64,000 nucleotides of DNA from Blasia pusilla (GCA_050084515.1 CM114271.1:22506001-22570000), one strand, 5' to 3'. Counted from the stretch's first letter, positions 38,453-51,764 are shown. Made by a program: numbers and translations. Notes: generated by a model not told the origin, from the sequence alone.

Positions 38453-38580
38453 CATACACATCGCTACACAACATACATCATGTCACCGAACACACACACA
38501 AACACACACGATCCCATGCTAACTCATGGCATCCAAACAACGAGATAAGAAGTACCAAAATATCTCCAATCGCCCCCCTA
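38453..38580 (-). repeat. direct repeat R1, right copy, followed by a polypurine tract
   Basis: 38,453-38,570 is the second R1 copy. On the minus strand TAGGGGGGCG (38,571-38,580) lies immediately before it and is the best polypurine-tract candidate downstream of pol. That would place the start of the 3' LTR at R1 rather than at copy A, a conflict I could not resolve. Confidence 0.6.
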
Positions 38581-38750
38581 GCTGGTGGTTAGGTTCCTCT
38601 AACTCCAAATAGCCATCTATCACTATCTACCATGACATACGTCTCTCGGACGCTAAGAGCAAGGAGGCCGGGTGGTCATGTGGCCCCATTGTTAGTCGCC
38701 TTCTTATCATCCATGTCACAGATACAAGTCGGAATATAGAACTACCTACG

Positions 38751-40292
38751 CTATGTACATCTGGGACACATCCATCGTCCCTGAGGAACCCTAGTGAGAG
38801 GTCGCGTCACACATGCCATATGCCATCCTCTCGAACATCCATCACAGATTAGCATAGTGGCTGCACCACGGGCGGAACCACACAACATACATCTCAAGCC
38901 TGCAGGAACTACTGCTAAGCTCAGATCAATTGTATCGTTAATGTTCGAAAGGTGACACGATGCACAGTTACGCACATGGTCCTTCCAAACCATACCATTG
39001 CGTCCCTCCAATAAGAGAACACATGATGGCAAAAACTCACGCACTCTCAAGATGGTGCCCCCTGTAGTCACATCCAACATCATGGGTGCCGTCTGTTGCA
39101 AGTAGACATAGTCTCTATGATGAAACCTCCGGATAGTAGGTCGATAACCCCCCCGTGAATAGTCACATACCTCAATGTATCCCGATGTTGCACAATCGCC
39201 AAGTTCTCAAACGCAATGGGCATCACTCTCCCAAATAATTCAGCCCTCTGAGAACATGTTCGCATCCATACATCAAGGTCATCAAGGTTTAACACCTCAC
39301 CAACATCTCGACGAATAGCCGCACGTAAATCTGGCTCTCCGCCATACAAAAGCAAGTCCGGTGAGAAAGATGCTAAGGATGCCTGTCTCCTTTAATCCCA
39401 TTGCCAACCATGGCATATGAAGGTCTCAATCTCCTAGGTGACCTCTCTGCAAGCCATACTTGCGTAGTCCTCTCTTCACCATCTACACAACCCGCTCCGC
39501 TAGTCCATCCGCCTCAGGATGATCTCGCGAAGTAGTGCGGTGGTCGATTAGTGCTTGATCACACAAGGCCTGAAACTCCCCGCAGAACTGTGTACCTTGG
39601 TCTGTCAACACCTCAGCTGGTGCGCAGTAATGACTCAGCACTCAATCTAGGAAGGCATATGCTACTCCCTCACTCGCTTTGTCAAGCAATGCAACCAACT
39701 CTATCCACTTCGAGAAGTCCTCAACCATCACCAACACATAACGACTATGGGGCTCCGTCAAAGGCAAAGGTCTTGCAAAATGCAAACTCCATCTATAACC
39801 TAAACCCATGATCGGAAGTGGATGCAACTGTGGAGTCGAAGCATTTAACAATGGTCGCACTCGATCACACACCTTACATCTGGCAACAAACTGTTGAACG
39901 TCAGTCTGCATGCCTTGCCACCAATACTGAATCTGGAGCAAGCTGTACGTCCTCTTCACTCCAAAATGACCAAACTCCTCGTGGGCATGACGCGCCCAAC
40001 GTATTCTCTGCAAAGTATGAGGCACTACACGCACTCTACCATCCTCCCACACTCGCAATACATATGTCCCCTCCCTTCCGAACTGTCTGGCTTGCTGTAG
40101 GATCCGATCCCACTCTCTAGCACCCACTCTGCTCGCGACGCTGCGAGCACGCAGGTACTCCAAGACCATTCCATCGTCGTGAATGTCTCGGCCACCTGTT
40201 GTCTCCTCACCGTCCTCTGGAACTAAGAACTCTCCATTAGACCTCGCCATCAAAGTCTTAGAAATCTGGCTCTCCATAGCCAACAAGTCCAA
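38751..40292 (-). pseudogene. gypsy integrase with C-terminal PHD finger
   Basis: The H-H-C-C zinc domain reads HAHEEFGHFGVKRTYSLLQI and then FVARCKVCDRVR (about 39,870-39,990). The catalytic core has WSLHFARPLPLT, where the first Asp is now His. Next come LTDQGTQF with the second Asp and HPEADGLAERVV with the Glu, around 39,480-39,600. The post-core segment reads LLYGGEPDLRAAIRRDVGEV, then MPIAFENLAIVQHRDTLRY. After a VWKDHVRN segment, a C4HC3 PHD finger closes the protein (38,754-38,890): CMLCGS, LICDGCSRGWH, C and CPRC. PHD fingers read histone H3 tails. Here one replaces the chromodomain found in chromovirus integrases, so a role in insertion-site choice is plausible but inferred. Frameshifts near 39,090 and 39,360-39,640 and a stop in the core break the frame. 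Confidence 0.85.
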
Positions 40293-41417
40293 ATAGGCTC
40301 ACGCATGCCATCATGGCACCAACGCCTCATTACTCTCACCATGCCAACGAGCTCAGTCACATCTCGTTGACTCGAGCATGGATGACGGCTCAAACCATCT
40401 GCATTGTTGTTGAGCGTCCCAGGTCTATGCACCACGTGGAAGTCATACTCTTGCAGCAGAAAAACTCACCTCACAAGTGTCCCTATGAGCTTGTCGGACT
40501 CCATCAACCACTTAAGTGGTTGATGATCTGGGTTAAGGGATTTAAGGGATTGCCAAATAGATAACACCTGAAATGCGCGAGAGCCCACACTGTAGCCAAG
40601 CACTCGTCCTCATACGAGCTATACTTTGCCTCTACAGCGTTGTTCAAGCAACTAGCGTAAGCCACCACGAACTCTCTACCATCATCGTCATGTTGGGTGA
40701 GCACGGGTCCAAGCCCCAACATGCTCCAATCGGTATGCAATTGGAAAGGATGCCCCCTGATCTGTCTCCTTAATATGGGCGCGGACGTCAATCTGTCCTT
40801 GAGCAGCTGAAATGCTCTCTCTGCTCATCCCCCTAGTGCCACTCCTGATCCATCTTGGTCAGCAAGGTCAGCGGCTTCGCAATGGAGCTGAAACCCTTGA
40901 AGTACCGTCGATAGAAGCTCGCCAAACCCATGAATGCAAACACCTCCTCTAGATGTCGGTCATGCTCCTCAACCGTCGCGCTAAAGACTACCATGTCAGC
41001 AATATAACAACTAGCAAAATCCAGACTTGCCAAGATCCTATCCATGACCCTCTCAAACTCAGCCGGGGCGTTCTTTAACCCAAATGGTAAGAACCGCCAC
41101 TAGTACAAGCAATCCTTCTCGTGAGGATCGATGCCCCAAAATGCCCTCCTCTACATGTTCTCCAATCTAATAGGCAGCTGATGGTATCCAGCTTAGAGAT
41201 CTAACAAACTGAAGATCTTTGCATGCCCAATAGCATCAAAGATTTCCTCATGAGTGGGCATGGCATACCTATCGGACTTTGTCTGCCGATAAATAGGTCG
41301 ATAATCTCCACACATCCGCCTATCCGTCGAGTTGCCATGCACATCCTTCTTGGCGGGCATGATAGTGGCAGATGCATACTCCCCACGTAACATCTCCATT
41401 AGTCCCGCTCCAACCAA
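40250..41417 (-). pseudogene. gypsy reverse transcriptase and RNase H, with internal deletion
   Basis: RT begins at about 41,417 with EYASATIMPAKKDVHGN and RMCGDYRPI, then FDAIGHAKIFSLLDL, FLPFGLKNAPAEFE and VMDRILASLDFASCYIAD. The YIDD catalytic box is altered to YIAD. After EEHDRHLEEVFA the sequence jumps directly to FMGLASFYRRYFKGFSSIAK, so the thumb segment (usually about 60-70 residues) is deleted at about 40,935. RNase H follows (FQLHTDWSMLGLGPVLTQ, then YSSYEDECLATVWALAHFRC). It ends with the VVHRPGTLNNNADGLSRHP tether. Several stops and frame changes confirm a dead copy. Confidence 0.9.
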
Positions 41418-42009
41418 GTCTTGGTTCCTACTCTAAATCAGGGCCTCTCTATGTCACTATTCCTGTAGGATTGTCCGAAGATCGGCGTGTCACTCGACAA
41501 CTCAATGCGGATCCCTGGACCCTTCAGCGTACCCAAATCATGCATACTAAATGCAAAACAACGCCTATAACTCCTAAGGAACTGGTGTATCTAGCGTCGC
41601 TCTCCTCCTGTCAACTTAGGGCCCATATCATGCTCCCAAGTATCCATCGTGATAACGATAGGACTCTCTGGTGCGGGTGTCGGTGGTTGCTATGGTGCAA
41701 CCCCGTCTCGGACAACAAAACTCGACTGCTCCCTTGCATCCAACTGCAAAATCGGATCTCCATTTGCACTATCCGGAACCACGCTCGATGCTGTGGCTAC
41801 CATCTTGTGGCGTACTTGCAAAACATCCCAAGAAGTCCAAGGATGTCTCTCCCAATTACCCTTGGGATGTCGATCTGCTTGAGTCTCGCCCCCAACCATT
41901 GCCTCAACCGTCTCGGTAGGCATGGGGCTCACCAACATAACTGCTATGATCTGTCGTATCCTCAAACGATGCTGCTCAAGCTGCTCCTAAGCTGAAAATC
42001 CATGTCAAG
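41418..42009 (-). other. gypsy polyprotein linker between methyltransferase and RT
   Basis: Minus-strand text has stops in every frame and no clear domain. By position it is the connection between the methyltransferase C-terminus and RT. Open frames on + here are shadows. Confidence 0.4.
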
Positions 42010-42852
42010 CAGTTCAGGTCCATTGTCTGACCTAAGACATAACGTCATGATGCCTCTGATAGTGACGGTATTGCCGTCACTCCTGGGGGGAATCCCATCG
42101 CTCGCTCTCGCTCATCGGCGTTGGGCTCCACCAACCTCTGTACCTAGTCATCCCAAACCAAGCCAGGTCCGGCCTCCTTGAATGAATAGGAAGCAAGAAA
42201 ACTCACAAATGTGGGAAAGGCTGCCCGTGGCATGCCAATCTTGTTGACCACAGTCAACGGCGGTCGATCATCGTGCCTCACTGCCTGTGATCAACGGTCC
42301 GGATCCAATATAGAATACACCAAAAAATCGGAGGGGTGCTCCACTCTCGCATATGCCCTCCGCAACACCTCGTGTGGTGCCAAGTTGGTCCACCAAAGAT
42401 GCGGGCGATGTGCTCGTGAACCCACACTCGCCACATCCAAAAAAATTGCCGAGCCGATCCATGCGCGTACCTGATGTGCACTCCTCACCACACGGGACCT
42501 CGAATCGCCCAAAATCAGTACATTCTCGAGAATGTATGCTGGAGGACGAGACTGATGCTTCTGCAAGTGTTGCAAGATCCGCATCATCTTCCAAAACAAC
42601 CAGGACCAAGAGTCAGCTAATCCGCTACCCTGTCCATCATTCGATTGGCCCTGATATGGCCAACCAGCAATGACCAAGTCTATAGTCGCTACTCGCTCCA
42701 AGTCTTGTGCCCCCAACAATGAAATGTCCCTTGGTAGGGAACTCTGGTAACCCTGAATGGCGGACGCAGACAACAAGTCGAGAAAACAGAGGCGTAACTG
42801 CGCCACATGGTGAAATAAAGCGCGCCTCGCAACATCATCAATCTCCACATAC
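42010..42852 (-). pseudogene. retrotransposon C5-cytosine DNA methyltransferase, C-terminal part
   Basis: This continues the domain begun at 55,849-56,050 on the other side of the CACTA insertion. Motif II-like VEIDDVA lies at the break. Motif IV reads VIAGWPYQGQSNDGQG (catalytic codon 42,654-42,656), where the invariant Cys of PCQ is Tyr. Motif VI is AYILENV (ENV codons at 42,519-42,527). Motif VIII is SVGSRAHRPHLWW. Motif IX-like text is DERERAMGFPPG, and motif X-like text is RYVLGQTMDLNCL. The motif order is that of Dnmt/Dcm-type m5C methyltransferases, and about 330 residues in total is a full catalytic domain. With the Cys lost and at least two in-frame stops after motif VIII, this copy cannot methylate DNA. 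Confidence 0.85.
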
Positions 42853-42870
42853 CACTAGTAGAAAAGGGAT
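42853..42870 (+). repeat. CACTA left terminal inverted repeat
   Basis: CACTAGTA followed by G and AAAA, matching the right end with one difference over the first 13 bases. GTTACTCATGTTACTTAGAG and related GTTACT/AGTCAT motifs follow to about 42,980. Confidence 0.9.
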
Positions 42871-42880
42871 CATTTTTAAC

Positions 42881-45800
42881 CCATATCGTTGTTACTCATG
42901 TTACTTAGAGTCATTTGAACTACTCTTAGTTACTCTGAAACCCTCCTAGTGACTCATGAATTACTCACATGGTTGTGGAGTCATATTTAAATACTTTTTT
43001 ATTTTCATGAAAAATAATATTTTTTTAAGACTAATAGGAAGCCACTTTATCTCAAGTTACTTGGCATATACTTGTATAACAATGTAATGAACAAAATGAA
43101 GAATTTTTTTAATTAGTACTTCCAAAACATTTCATGGAATATATCATATCGGTCGCACTATATCTTGCAAAAACTGACAAAAATCTGATAAAACTAGAGA
43201 TTTCTTACAAAACCCTAAACTTCCAAGCCCGCGTTAAGCCCTCGTTTGTTGTTTTTGTCATTCCAGCCTTATCTCCCTTGCCCACCCCATGCGCTAAGCC
43301 CTCTTTCCTTGCCCGCGTTAAGCCCTCATTCGTCTTTCAACGTTCAAACCTTTTCCACTCGCGCTCTTCCATCTTCTCTCTTGAAAAATGCGTGTAGAAT
43401 GAGTGAAATAATCTTCACTCACTTTGCTACTACATTCGAGGGTACGAATGTTTGGAGATAATTTCTGCAAAGACTTTGTGAAATTGCAGCTCGGATAGCC
43501 CGATAGTGGAAGCTGCGGCCGGTTTGCTCTTAGTTTAATGTGGATGTTCATTTTCAACTACAACTGCATTTAGGGAAAGCTTCATAGATGGGTGTCGACT
43601 GCACACCATGGGGGAGAGAAAGAGTGCAAACCCCATCAGGTAGAGCCTTCACGAAGTCGTGGTGCTTGAAATTTATAATGATAGAGAAGAACGTCTTGCA
43701 ACGAAGCATTTAGGAGAAGCACCATTGCTCTACAATCATCTTGCTCTGAATTTCATTTCCTTTCAAAAATCATGTGATGCCCATAATTTTGTACTTTTGA
43801 AGAAATACATCTTTTTATTCAACGAAGACTTGTATATACATTATGATTTTAATTATTATATATTATTATGGGGAGGAATGAGTAAGATTAAAGCGAATCA
43901 CAAAGCTCCAAGGGCAAGGCAGAGAGATAGAAAATCAAGGATTCGCCTAGGAGGAGAGGAGAATAAAATAACGAAGTCTCAAGACCCAGCAAGAAGCTTC
44001 GGAAGGACAACGAAGCTCTGTCTATGAAGTGCTTCGCTCTATAACGAAGCATGAAGAAGAAGAGAAAGAAGTACTTCGCTCTTGTACGAAGCACGAAGAA
44101 CAAAGCACCTAGAACAAGAACAAAGAATGGAGCGCTTCGTCTTCAGATCAGAAGAAAGAGCTTCGTCCTCAAGCAAAGCAAAAGAGGTCCAGACTTAGCA
44201 GCGAAGCGAAGCTAAGATTGACAATTATTTCAAGCGACACATAGTTAGAATAGTTAGAATAGGAAAAGACGCAACCCTTTGTATCAAATTGGTAGTTATG
44301 ACAGTTTTGTTCTGCGGATTCATAGGGATCATAGGAAAAGCAAAGAGCACCATAGATCTAGTTAGTTACAAATGTTGAAGAGACACCACCTTCATAAAAA
44401 ATGCTTCGAATCTTTGGATTAATCCTCCTTCAGAGAGTATTTAAGAAGCATAGAAGTAGCTATCGTTATCATTCTCTTACGACGTCCTTAAGCTGTAGGA
44501 ATGGTCCGAGCAAGGGAGTAGTACCCTCTCGAGCTTGTATACACATTGAAGCTTTCTCATTCTTGATGGAGTAGTAAAGCAATCATTCATTCATTCTGAT
44601 ATGCGATGATTATGTCTAAGTATTTTTTTTGGATCTCCACAATGAAGAATGAATCAAGGCGAACCTTTCTCATCAATGGAATAATCAACATAAAGCTGTA
44701 GGAAATCTGTTTGACAGAGAGTAGCCTGCCGAGACGGATTAAGTTCCGAAAGTAGGAGAAGCCCGCTTTCATGTTGAGGTCTCTATGAGGTTTCTTAATA
44801 TCGAGAGGAAATCTACCTAAATGTGTTGTCAACTTCATTAGAGAGAATTGAGAAAAGAAACTTTGTTACTAAGAAAGATCCGAAGATATTGATAAGACAT
44901 TGAATATAAATCATACAGATTTAAATACAACTATTACAATAGAATCATAATTTCGAACTCTCTTTTCATCAAACAATGATCCTCTTGGGGATCGAACTTA
45001 TTAAACGACTGTAAAATAGAAACTCTTGTACATTACAAATCAAGATTGTTCGGCTTCTGTAGCTAATGTTTTCATTTCAGATGTAGCTCCATCATTTCGG
45101 GTGTAGCTCTTGGTTCAAAGGTGGCTTGTGACTACACACATTGGGAGAGAGAAAGTCTACAAAACTCATAAGGTAGAGATTCCACCGAGCCTCTTTGCTA
45201 AATCGTTGCTATGAGATCATGGTGTTGCTTGAAATCCAATACGAGAGAAAAGAATAAGGTCTTGCCGTATTCCTGTTTTGGAGAAGCCGCATTGAATTTT
45301 TCTTGCGTACAATCATTTTGACGAAGCTGCATTGCTCTCACAAGCATTGCTCATACATTACCATTGATGTGCGCCTGAGAGCTGAATATCCATGTATTCA
45401 TCTATCTAATCCTCCGTCTCTCTCTTGATTGGAAGTTTATATTGCGTGTCGATCTTGAACAAATAGGTTGTACCTTCGGAAATCCAAACCAAATCGCCCA
45501 TACCTTATCTAAGTAGCACATTTTATTGCTTCTTGTTCTCTCATATTTGTGTCATAGCCGCCTTGGTTCTCTCCCCCCGCATTTTGCAATCAAGGCAATT
45601 GTGATTGCACATGATTGATTGGTAGCTGCACTTACAAACAGGGACACAAGCCGGAAGTGCATTACTACTCAACGACTCTAATTATCGCGCAATTTCTTTT
45701 TATGCTTGAATTGCATCCAATTTGGATAGACCCCAATGATAAAATCATGTACCAACCCTTCTAATTCAGCAATAGTGATATAGTGAAGAGATAATGGAGA

Positions 45801-45992
45801 GCTCCGGTGAAGAGATAATAAAGAGCTCTTGGTAAAGGGGTAAATCGGAAAAAAATCTAGAGCATTCATCTCCACCATCGGGCAATCCAGCAACAGTCCA
45901 TAGTCACACTGACATACATCACCTAGCTTGCCTCAGTACCTACATTGCCTTCCACCTGCATCCTTGAGTCACAGGAGCATCACATACATCAC
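42881..45992. other. CACTA internal spacer
   Basis: No gene was found. 43,228-43,330 has a direct repeat of CCCGCGTTAAGCCCTC. 43,960-44,215 is packed with GAAGC/CTTCG motifs. 44,220-44,600 looks like the end of a copia-type LTR, with a TATTTAAG-type TATA, then CTCTCGAGCTTG and ACATTGAAGC, but no LTR pair was found. Short frames such as 43,659-44,027 have no domain. Confidence 0.4.
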
Positions 45993-47663
<1,671 letters not shown>

Positions 47664-48519
47664 AGGTACCAAAGGATTGACTATTGGAAATCCGAGTATC
47701 GTGAAGGCTATAGGTAACCTCCACATCCACTGAAATCCATTTTTAAGCTTTTGTTTTCCATGCCTAAATCATGGACATTCAATATCCATAGAATTTCTGC
47801 ACCTAATAGTAATCTTATTGTCTTTTGTGCCGAAATGTAGGAGTAACCAACGTACAAGGATGGCGCGCCCAAAATACCAGGCCAAAAAAACTCTCGAGGT
47901 GAGCACTTATGCACCATATAGTGCACTCCAGACATTTGCACAAGGAAACCCATATTTGTGCAATTTGTGATGATGGGGAAGACCTGGTTGTTTGCAACGG
48001 GCCTTGTGCCAGGCACTTCCACGCAACTGCAGAATCGGCGGGGGCTATAGAGAACTCTTCTCCAAGGGTCAACCTCCCACCCAACCACGAGGGGAGCTGG
48101 TTATGCGCCAAGATTGTGTGAAGCAAATCGCCAAGTATGCCAAGTGTGGTCTAGAGGGGAGTTTTGGAGAGAGCGAGGATTCTGGGGTTCGTGTGAGAAA
48201 GTGCCCGAATACCTTTTGTGTGAGATTTTTTTGCTTTACTTTTTTGCCTACAGGAGTGGAGTCTTTCCCCATCCATTATTGCCCAGAATTCCATAAGCAT
48301 GATGAGGAGTTGTGGGAGGACATGGTCTATTGTCCTAGATGCCCCACTGCATGGCATTGGACTTGCTTGAAGAAGGCTATGAGTAAGGGTTATGCATGCG
48401 ATTGGATTATATATGACCATGCTGCATGTGGTGAGGATAGGTGGTGGTTCTATTGCCACGAGCATAAAGTTGATCCCACACTTCAGACTCCTTTGAGAGA
48501 TCATATTTCATGGATTTGA
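47664..48519 (+). pseudogene. captured EDM2-like tandem PHD-finger fragment
   Basis: Two short exon-like pieces (YQRIDYWKSEYREGYR; TRMARPKYQAKKTLE before a GTGAGC donor) lead into a PHD finger, ETHICAICDDGEDLVVCNGP then CARHFHAT. After WLCAK the frame slips. The text continues in another frame with KYAKCGLEGSFG, KCPNTFCVRFFC, FPIHYCPEFHK, VYCPRCPTAWHWTCL and FYCHEH. This Cys/His series matches the tandem PHD and extended PHD region of plant EDM2-type chromatin proteins, which bind modified histone H3 and affect silencing. The fragment ends near 48,519 with no methyltransferase-like C-terminus. The frameshift argues that it is not functional as is. Confidence 0.65.
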
Positions 48520-48942
48520 TTTTCAGGTTGGCGGATGAGAGATCCGTGTCTGAACAAAATTCCGTGGCATTTTGGTGGAGAGTGCAGGGTAGCCACTTTT
48601 GATATAAAGAGGGTCGAGGCTCTAAACATGCTAACTAGGTAGGTGGTATGACTTCGTATAGAGACTTGCCATTACCTATCCTGTGTATTGAGAGTTACAA
48701 TCTTTTGAAATTTTGACCGAATGGCCATAATTGCAAAACTATATAATATCAAGTTTTGTATGAACATTATGCATTAGACATGTTTTGGAAGAATGAAATG
48801 TAATCGTGGTGGTTTCTAAAAGACTCTTGTGATTAGGCTCTTGATTAGGATGTGTCCGGTTGTAGGTGGAATTCTGTATTCACTCGTCATCCATTGCCAG
48901 ATCCAATCATGCAAGTATAGCTTTAGAGCTAGGTAGCCCATC
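48520..48942. other. intron-like stretch between PHD and BRCT sequences
   Basis: Stops in all frames and no domain. It is probably an intron or decayed linker in the captured sequence. Confidence 0.3.
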
Positions 48943-49904
48943 ATGGAAAAATATTGGCAACACAGTACCAAAATGAGAATTGTTGAGCTTCCCCCACTCC
49001 CAAGTGGCGGTGTCTCTAAAGTGTTAATGTGTCATGAGACCTCACCCGGATGCGCATCGGGTACGATGCCAACCTCTCTTTTTGCAGGGATTGTAGCCTG
49101 TATCATGGCCTCCCTTGAATTGCCCCATGATAAATGGTGTCAGCTTAAGACAAACACTTGTGAAATTGGGTGGGAGAGAGACTGATTGTCTCCGTGATGC
49201 CACACATGGCATTTCTGGGAATTGGGTAAGAGTTTTGGAGAATTTGAGATGGACCATCCTGAATTCCCAGAGGAATGAACGCGGTGTTAAATATGTCCAC
49301 ATAGATTGGTTGTCCTTGTCCATCCAGGATGGAAGATTGCATGACCCTGACGACCATGATTTATTCCAGAGTAAATCAAGCTCGGTGGTTGTTCTGAAGG
49401 AGAAGAAATTGTATTGGAAGAATGTGAGGGAAGGGAAACCACTCCCAACTGGTCCGCCACCCACTCCACATCCAACCATGTTTGGTCGGGTGAGGGTAGT
49501 ATTTGTCCCTGACAATATATCTCAATGGAGGTTGACATGGATGAAGAGAAAAATTCTAGAATGTGGATGACATGGTGGATAGGAATACGACCCACTTGAT
49601 TTGCCGATCCTTTTCCAAAGCCTATAGACATCATGGAAAGACATTGATTCATTTGTGGGTCTCATCTCAAGGTCTGTATGTGCTTCATTACAATTGGGTC
49701 AAAGAATCCATTGAATTGGGGCACTTGGTAGAAAGTACTCCACATGACTTGATTGGAAACAAGCCATTGAAACAACCATACCGGATCAACCAAGTCTCTG
49801 GAGACATGGAGGAGCTTACAGATGAGTGGCAAACCACAGATGACAAAGAAATAGATTCCACCAGTTTGGATAGTTGCGAAAGTAGTGCATATACCGTGTA
49901 CTAA
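48943..49904 (+). pseudogene. captured tandem BRCT-like sequence
   Basis: The first BRCT-like unit reads LVKLGGRETDCLRDATHGIS, then VLENLRWTILNS and GVKYVHIDWLSLSIQDGRL followed by HDPDDHDLF. It carries the W-x-x-x-SI-x-x-GRL end of a BRCT fold. A second unit begins with FGRVRVVFVPDN and WMKRKILECG. It continues in a shifted frame with VDRNTTHLICRSFSKAYRHH, VLHYNWVKESIELGHLV and an acidic tail. BRCT pairs bind phosphopeptides in DNA-repair proteins. The donor gene is not clear to me. It lies on the same strand as the PHD fragment and could be part of the same captured gene or of a second one. Confidence 0.55.
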
Positions 49905-50127
49905 GACATGTTTTTTTGTATTCAATGTGGGTTCCATCTCACTGATTTTGCCTTAATACCAGGTTGCTTGAATATGTCCACATGCAGTGACTACATTCCA
50001 AGTTGGCCAATCAATTGTATAAAGGTGGGGAATATCAACAACCTCGCCCATTTTTGTTACCACCCTATAAGTTTATAACCCTATTTTTTTATGGTTGATA
50101 GTGAAGTTTGGTATCTTTAGGGTTTCA
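49905..50127. other. short spacer upstream of the TNPD-like gene
   Basis: AT-rich with a TTTTTTTATGG-type stretch. Likely 5' flank of the transposase gene. No feature was identified. Confidence 0.3.
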
Positions 50128-51764
50128 TGGATGTCCCACCTAGCCCTCCCTAATGGGGGAAAAATGCTCATCATCATGCACCCATAGGCAATCCTCCACA
50201 CCACTTCGGACCTAGAACAAGCAGGTTACCATTACAACATCCAGAACGGATCAGAGCTCGTGATTCCAAACTTTGGGATCGGAAGCAAGTCCTAGTGGGA
50301 CACTCTAGAAGTGCAAGGATGAGATATCCTTGTGTAGCTTGCAATAGGTCTCGCACATAGGCCTTGCAGAATGTTTTCACTCACCTTCAAAAATGCGGAA
50401 GGCATCCAAAAAAAAGAGTTTATGGAGTTCTAGGCGATGAGGACTCGTCTGATGAAGAGTGGAGGTCCGCATCAAACATTGCCAATGCGGCTAGACATGC
50501 ACAATTTTTGGGACAAGCAATGGGCAACCTCAATGCCCGAGATGCGGGTGAGGCAGGTAGCACACTCGAGAAGTTTGAAGACAATAACCATGATGATGGG
50601 GTTGATGTTGAAGGTGATAGTGTTGATCATGGGATTGATGTGCAACGAATGGTCCGTGACATCTTCCAAGATCGTGATGCATTCTATGATGATGTTGAGA
50701 GCATGGAAGACATCACTGATATAGCCAAAGAGGCTGGAGAGGACGTAGATGATATTGGGCAAGAAGAGGACGAGTAGGGATGGATGTTTGGGTCGCATGA
50801 AACTGTTGCTGATGCATGCAGGCCTCTGTTCCATGGCTCTAAGTGTACAAAGTTGGCCTTTGTACTCATGTTGATGAACATCTGTGGGAAGCATGGTGTC
50901 CCAGTTGTGTTTGTTTCAAGGTTACTTGCATTCTTGAAGACAACAGTCTTTTCTATTGGGAACATGGCTCCTAGCAATAAGTACGAGGCAACTAAATTAT
51001 TGTCAAGTCTTGGATTGAATTACTGTTCCATTCATGCTTGCCCTGATGGCCATATGGTCTTCAGAGGAGAGCATGAAAATCGATCAAGTTGCCCAGTATG
51101 TGGACAAAAAAGGTATCGGAATGTGGGCAAGTCCATGTAGCCCACAAAGGTACTTTGACATTTTGAAATCATTCCTAGATTGAAACGGATGTACAGCAGC
51201 CCAAAAATTTCAAAGTTGATGACTTGGATAGTCGAGAACAAGAGTATCGATGGCCTGCAGCGGCACATCGGAGATTCAGAACATTGGAGGTTCATCGACC
51301 AGAGATGGCCAGAGTTTGCAAGAGAGACAAGGAATGTGAGAGTTGGCCTCTCGACCGATGGAGTCAATCCATTCGGAGACAAGAAAAATGTATATTCTTG
51401 CTGGCCTGTATCCGTGCTGAATAACAACCTCCCTCCGTGGTTGACTACTAAGAAGTTTTTTGTCTTATTGGCTTTGCTTATCCCGGGCCCATAATCTACT
51501 CTTTCTAGGAATATAGACGTTTGGATAGCTCCTCTTGTGGATGAGTTGAAGCGCTTGTGGTACAAAGGCATTGGGATCCATAATGTGGTGCAACGGGTTG
51601 GGAGACCAAACCCATTTAGGCTACAAGCCTTATTGATATTGACTTTGGGAGATTATCCAGCCCACGACATGATTTCACGTCATGCAACAAAGGGGTATTT
51701 GGCTTGTACTGCATGTGGCCCCAATTTCACTGGTGAGCTTGCCATCGGTGGCAGAATCTACTGA
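50128..51764 (+). pseudogene. CACTA TNPD-like transposase, truncated
   Basis: The first ATG opens MDVPPSPP and meets a TAG. Downstream come a CVACNRSRT zinc-binding motif and an acidic linker (HDDGVDVEGD...DVDDIGQEEDE). Next is the Transposase_21 part: SNKYEATKLLSSLGLNYCSI, SSCPVCGQKRYRN, RLKRMYSSPKISKLMTW, DGLQRHIGDSEHWRFIDQRW, then VGLSTDGVNPFGDK and LPPWLTTKKFFVLLALLIPG. It ends at GDYPAHDMISRHATKGYLAC then TACGPNF. Full TNPD proteins continue for several hundred residues including DUF4216, which is absent here. Stops at about 50,358, 50,775, 51,138 and 51,492 interrupt it, some perhaps at unrecognised introns. The element must rely on transposase from elsewhere to move. Confidence 0.85.

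Noticed and set aside
42211-42949. Plus-strand frames of 80-106 codons opposite the methyltransferase
   Set aside because: They are antisense shadows. The minus strand carries the conserved motifs.
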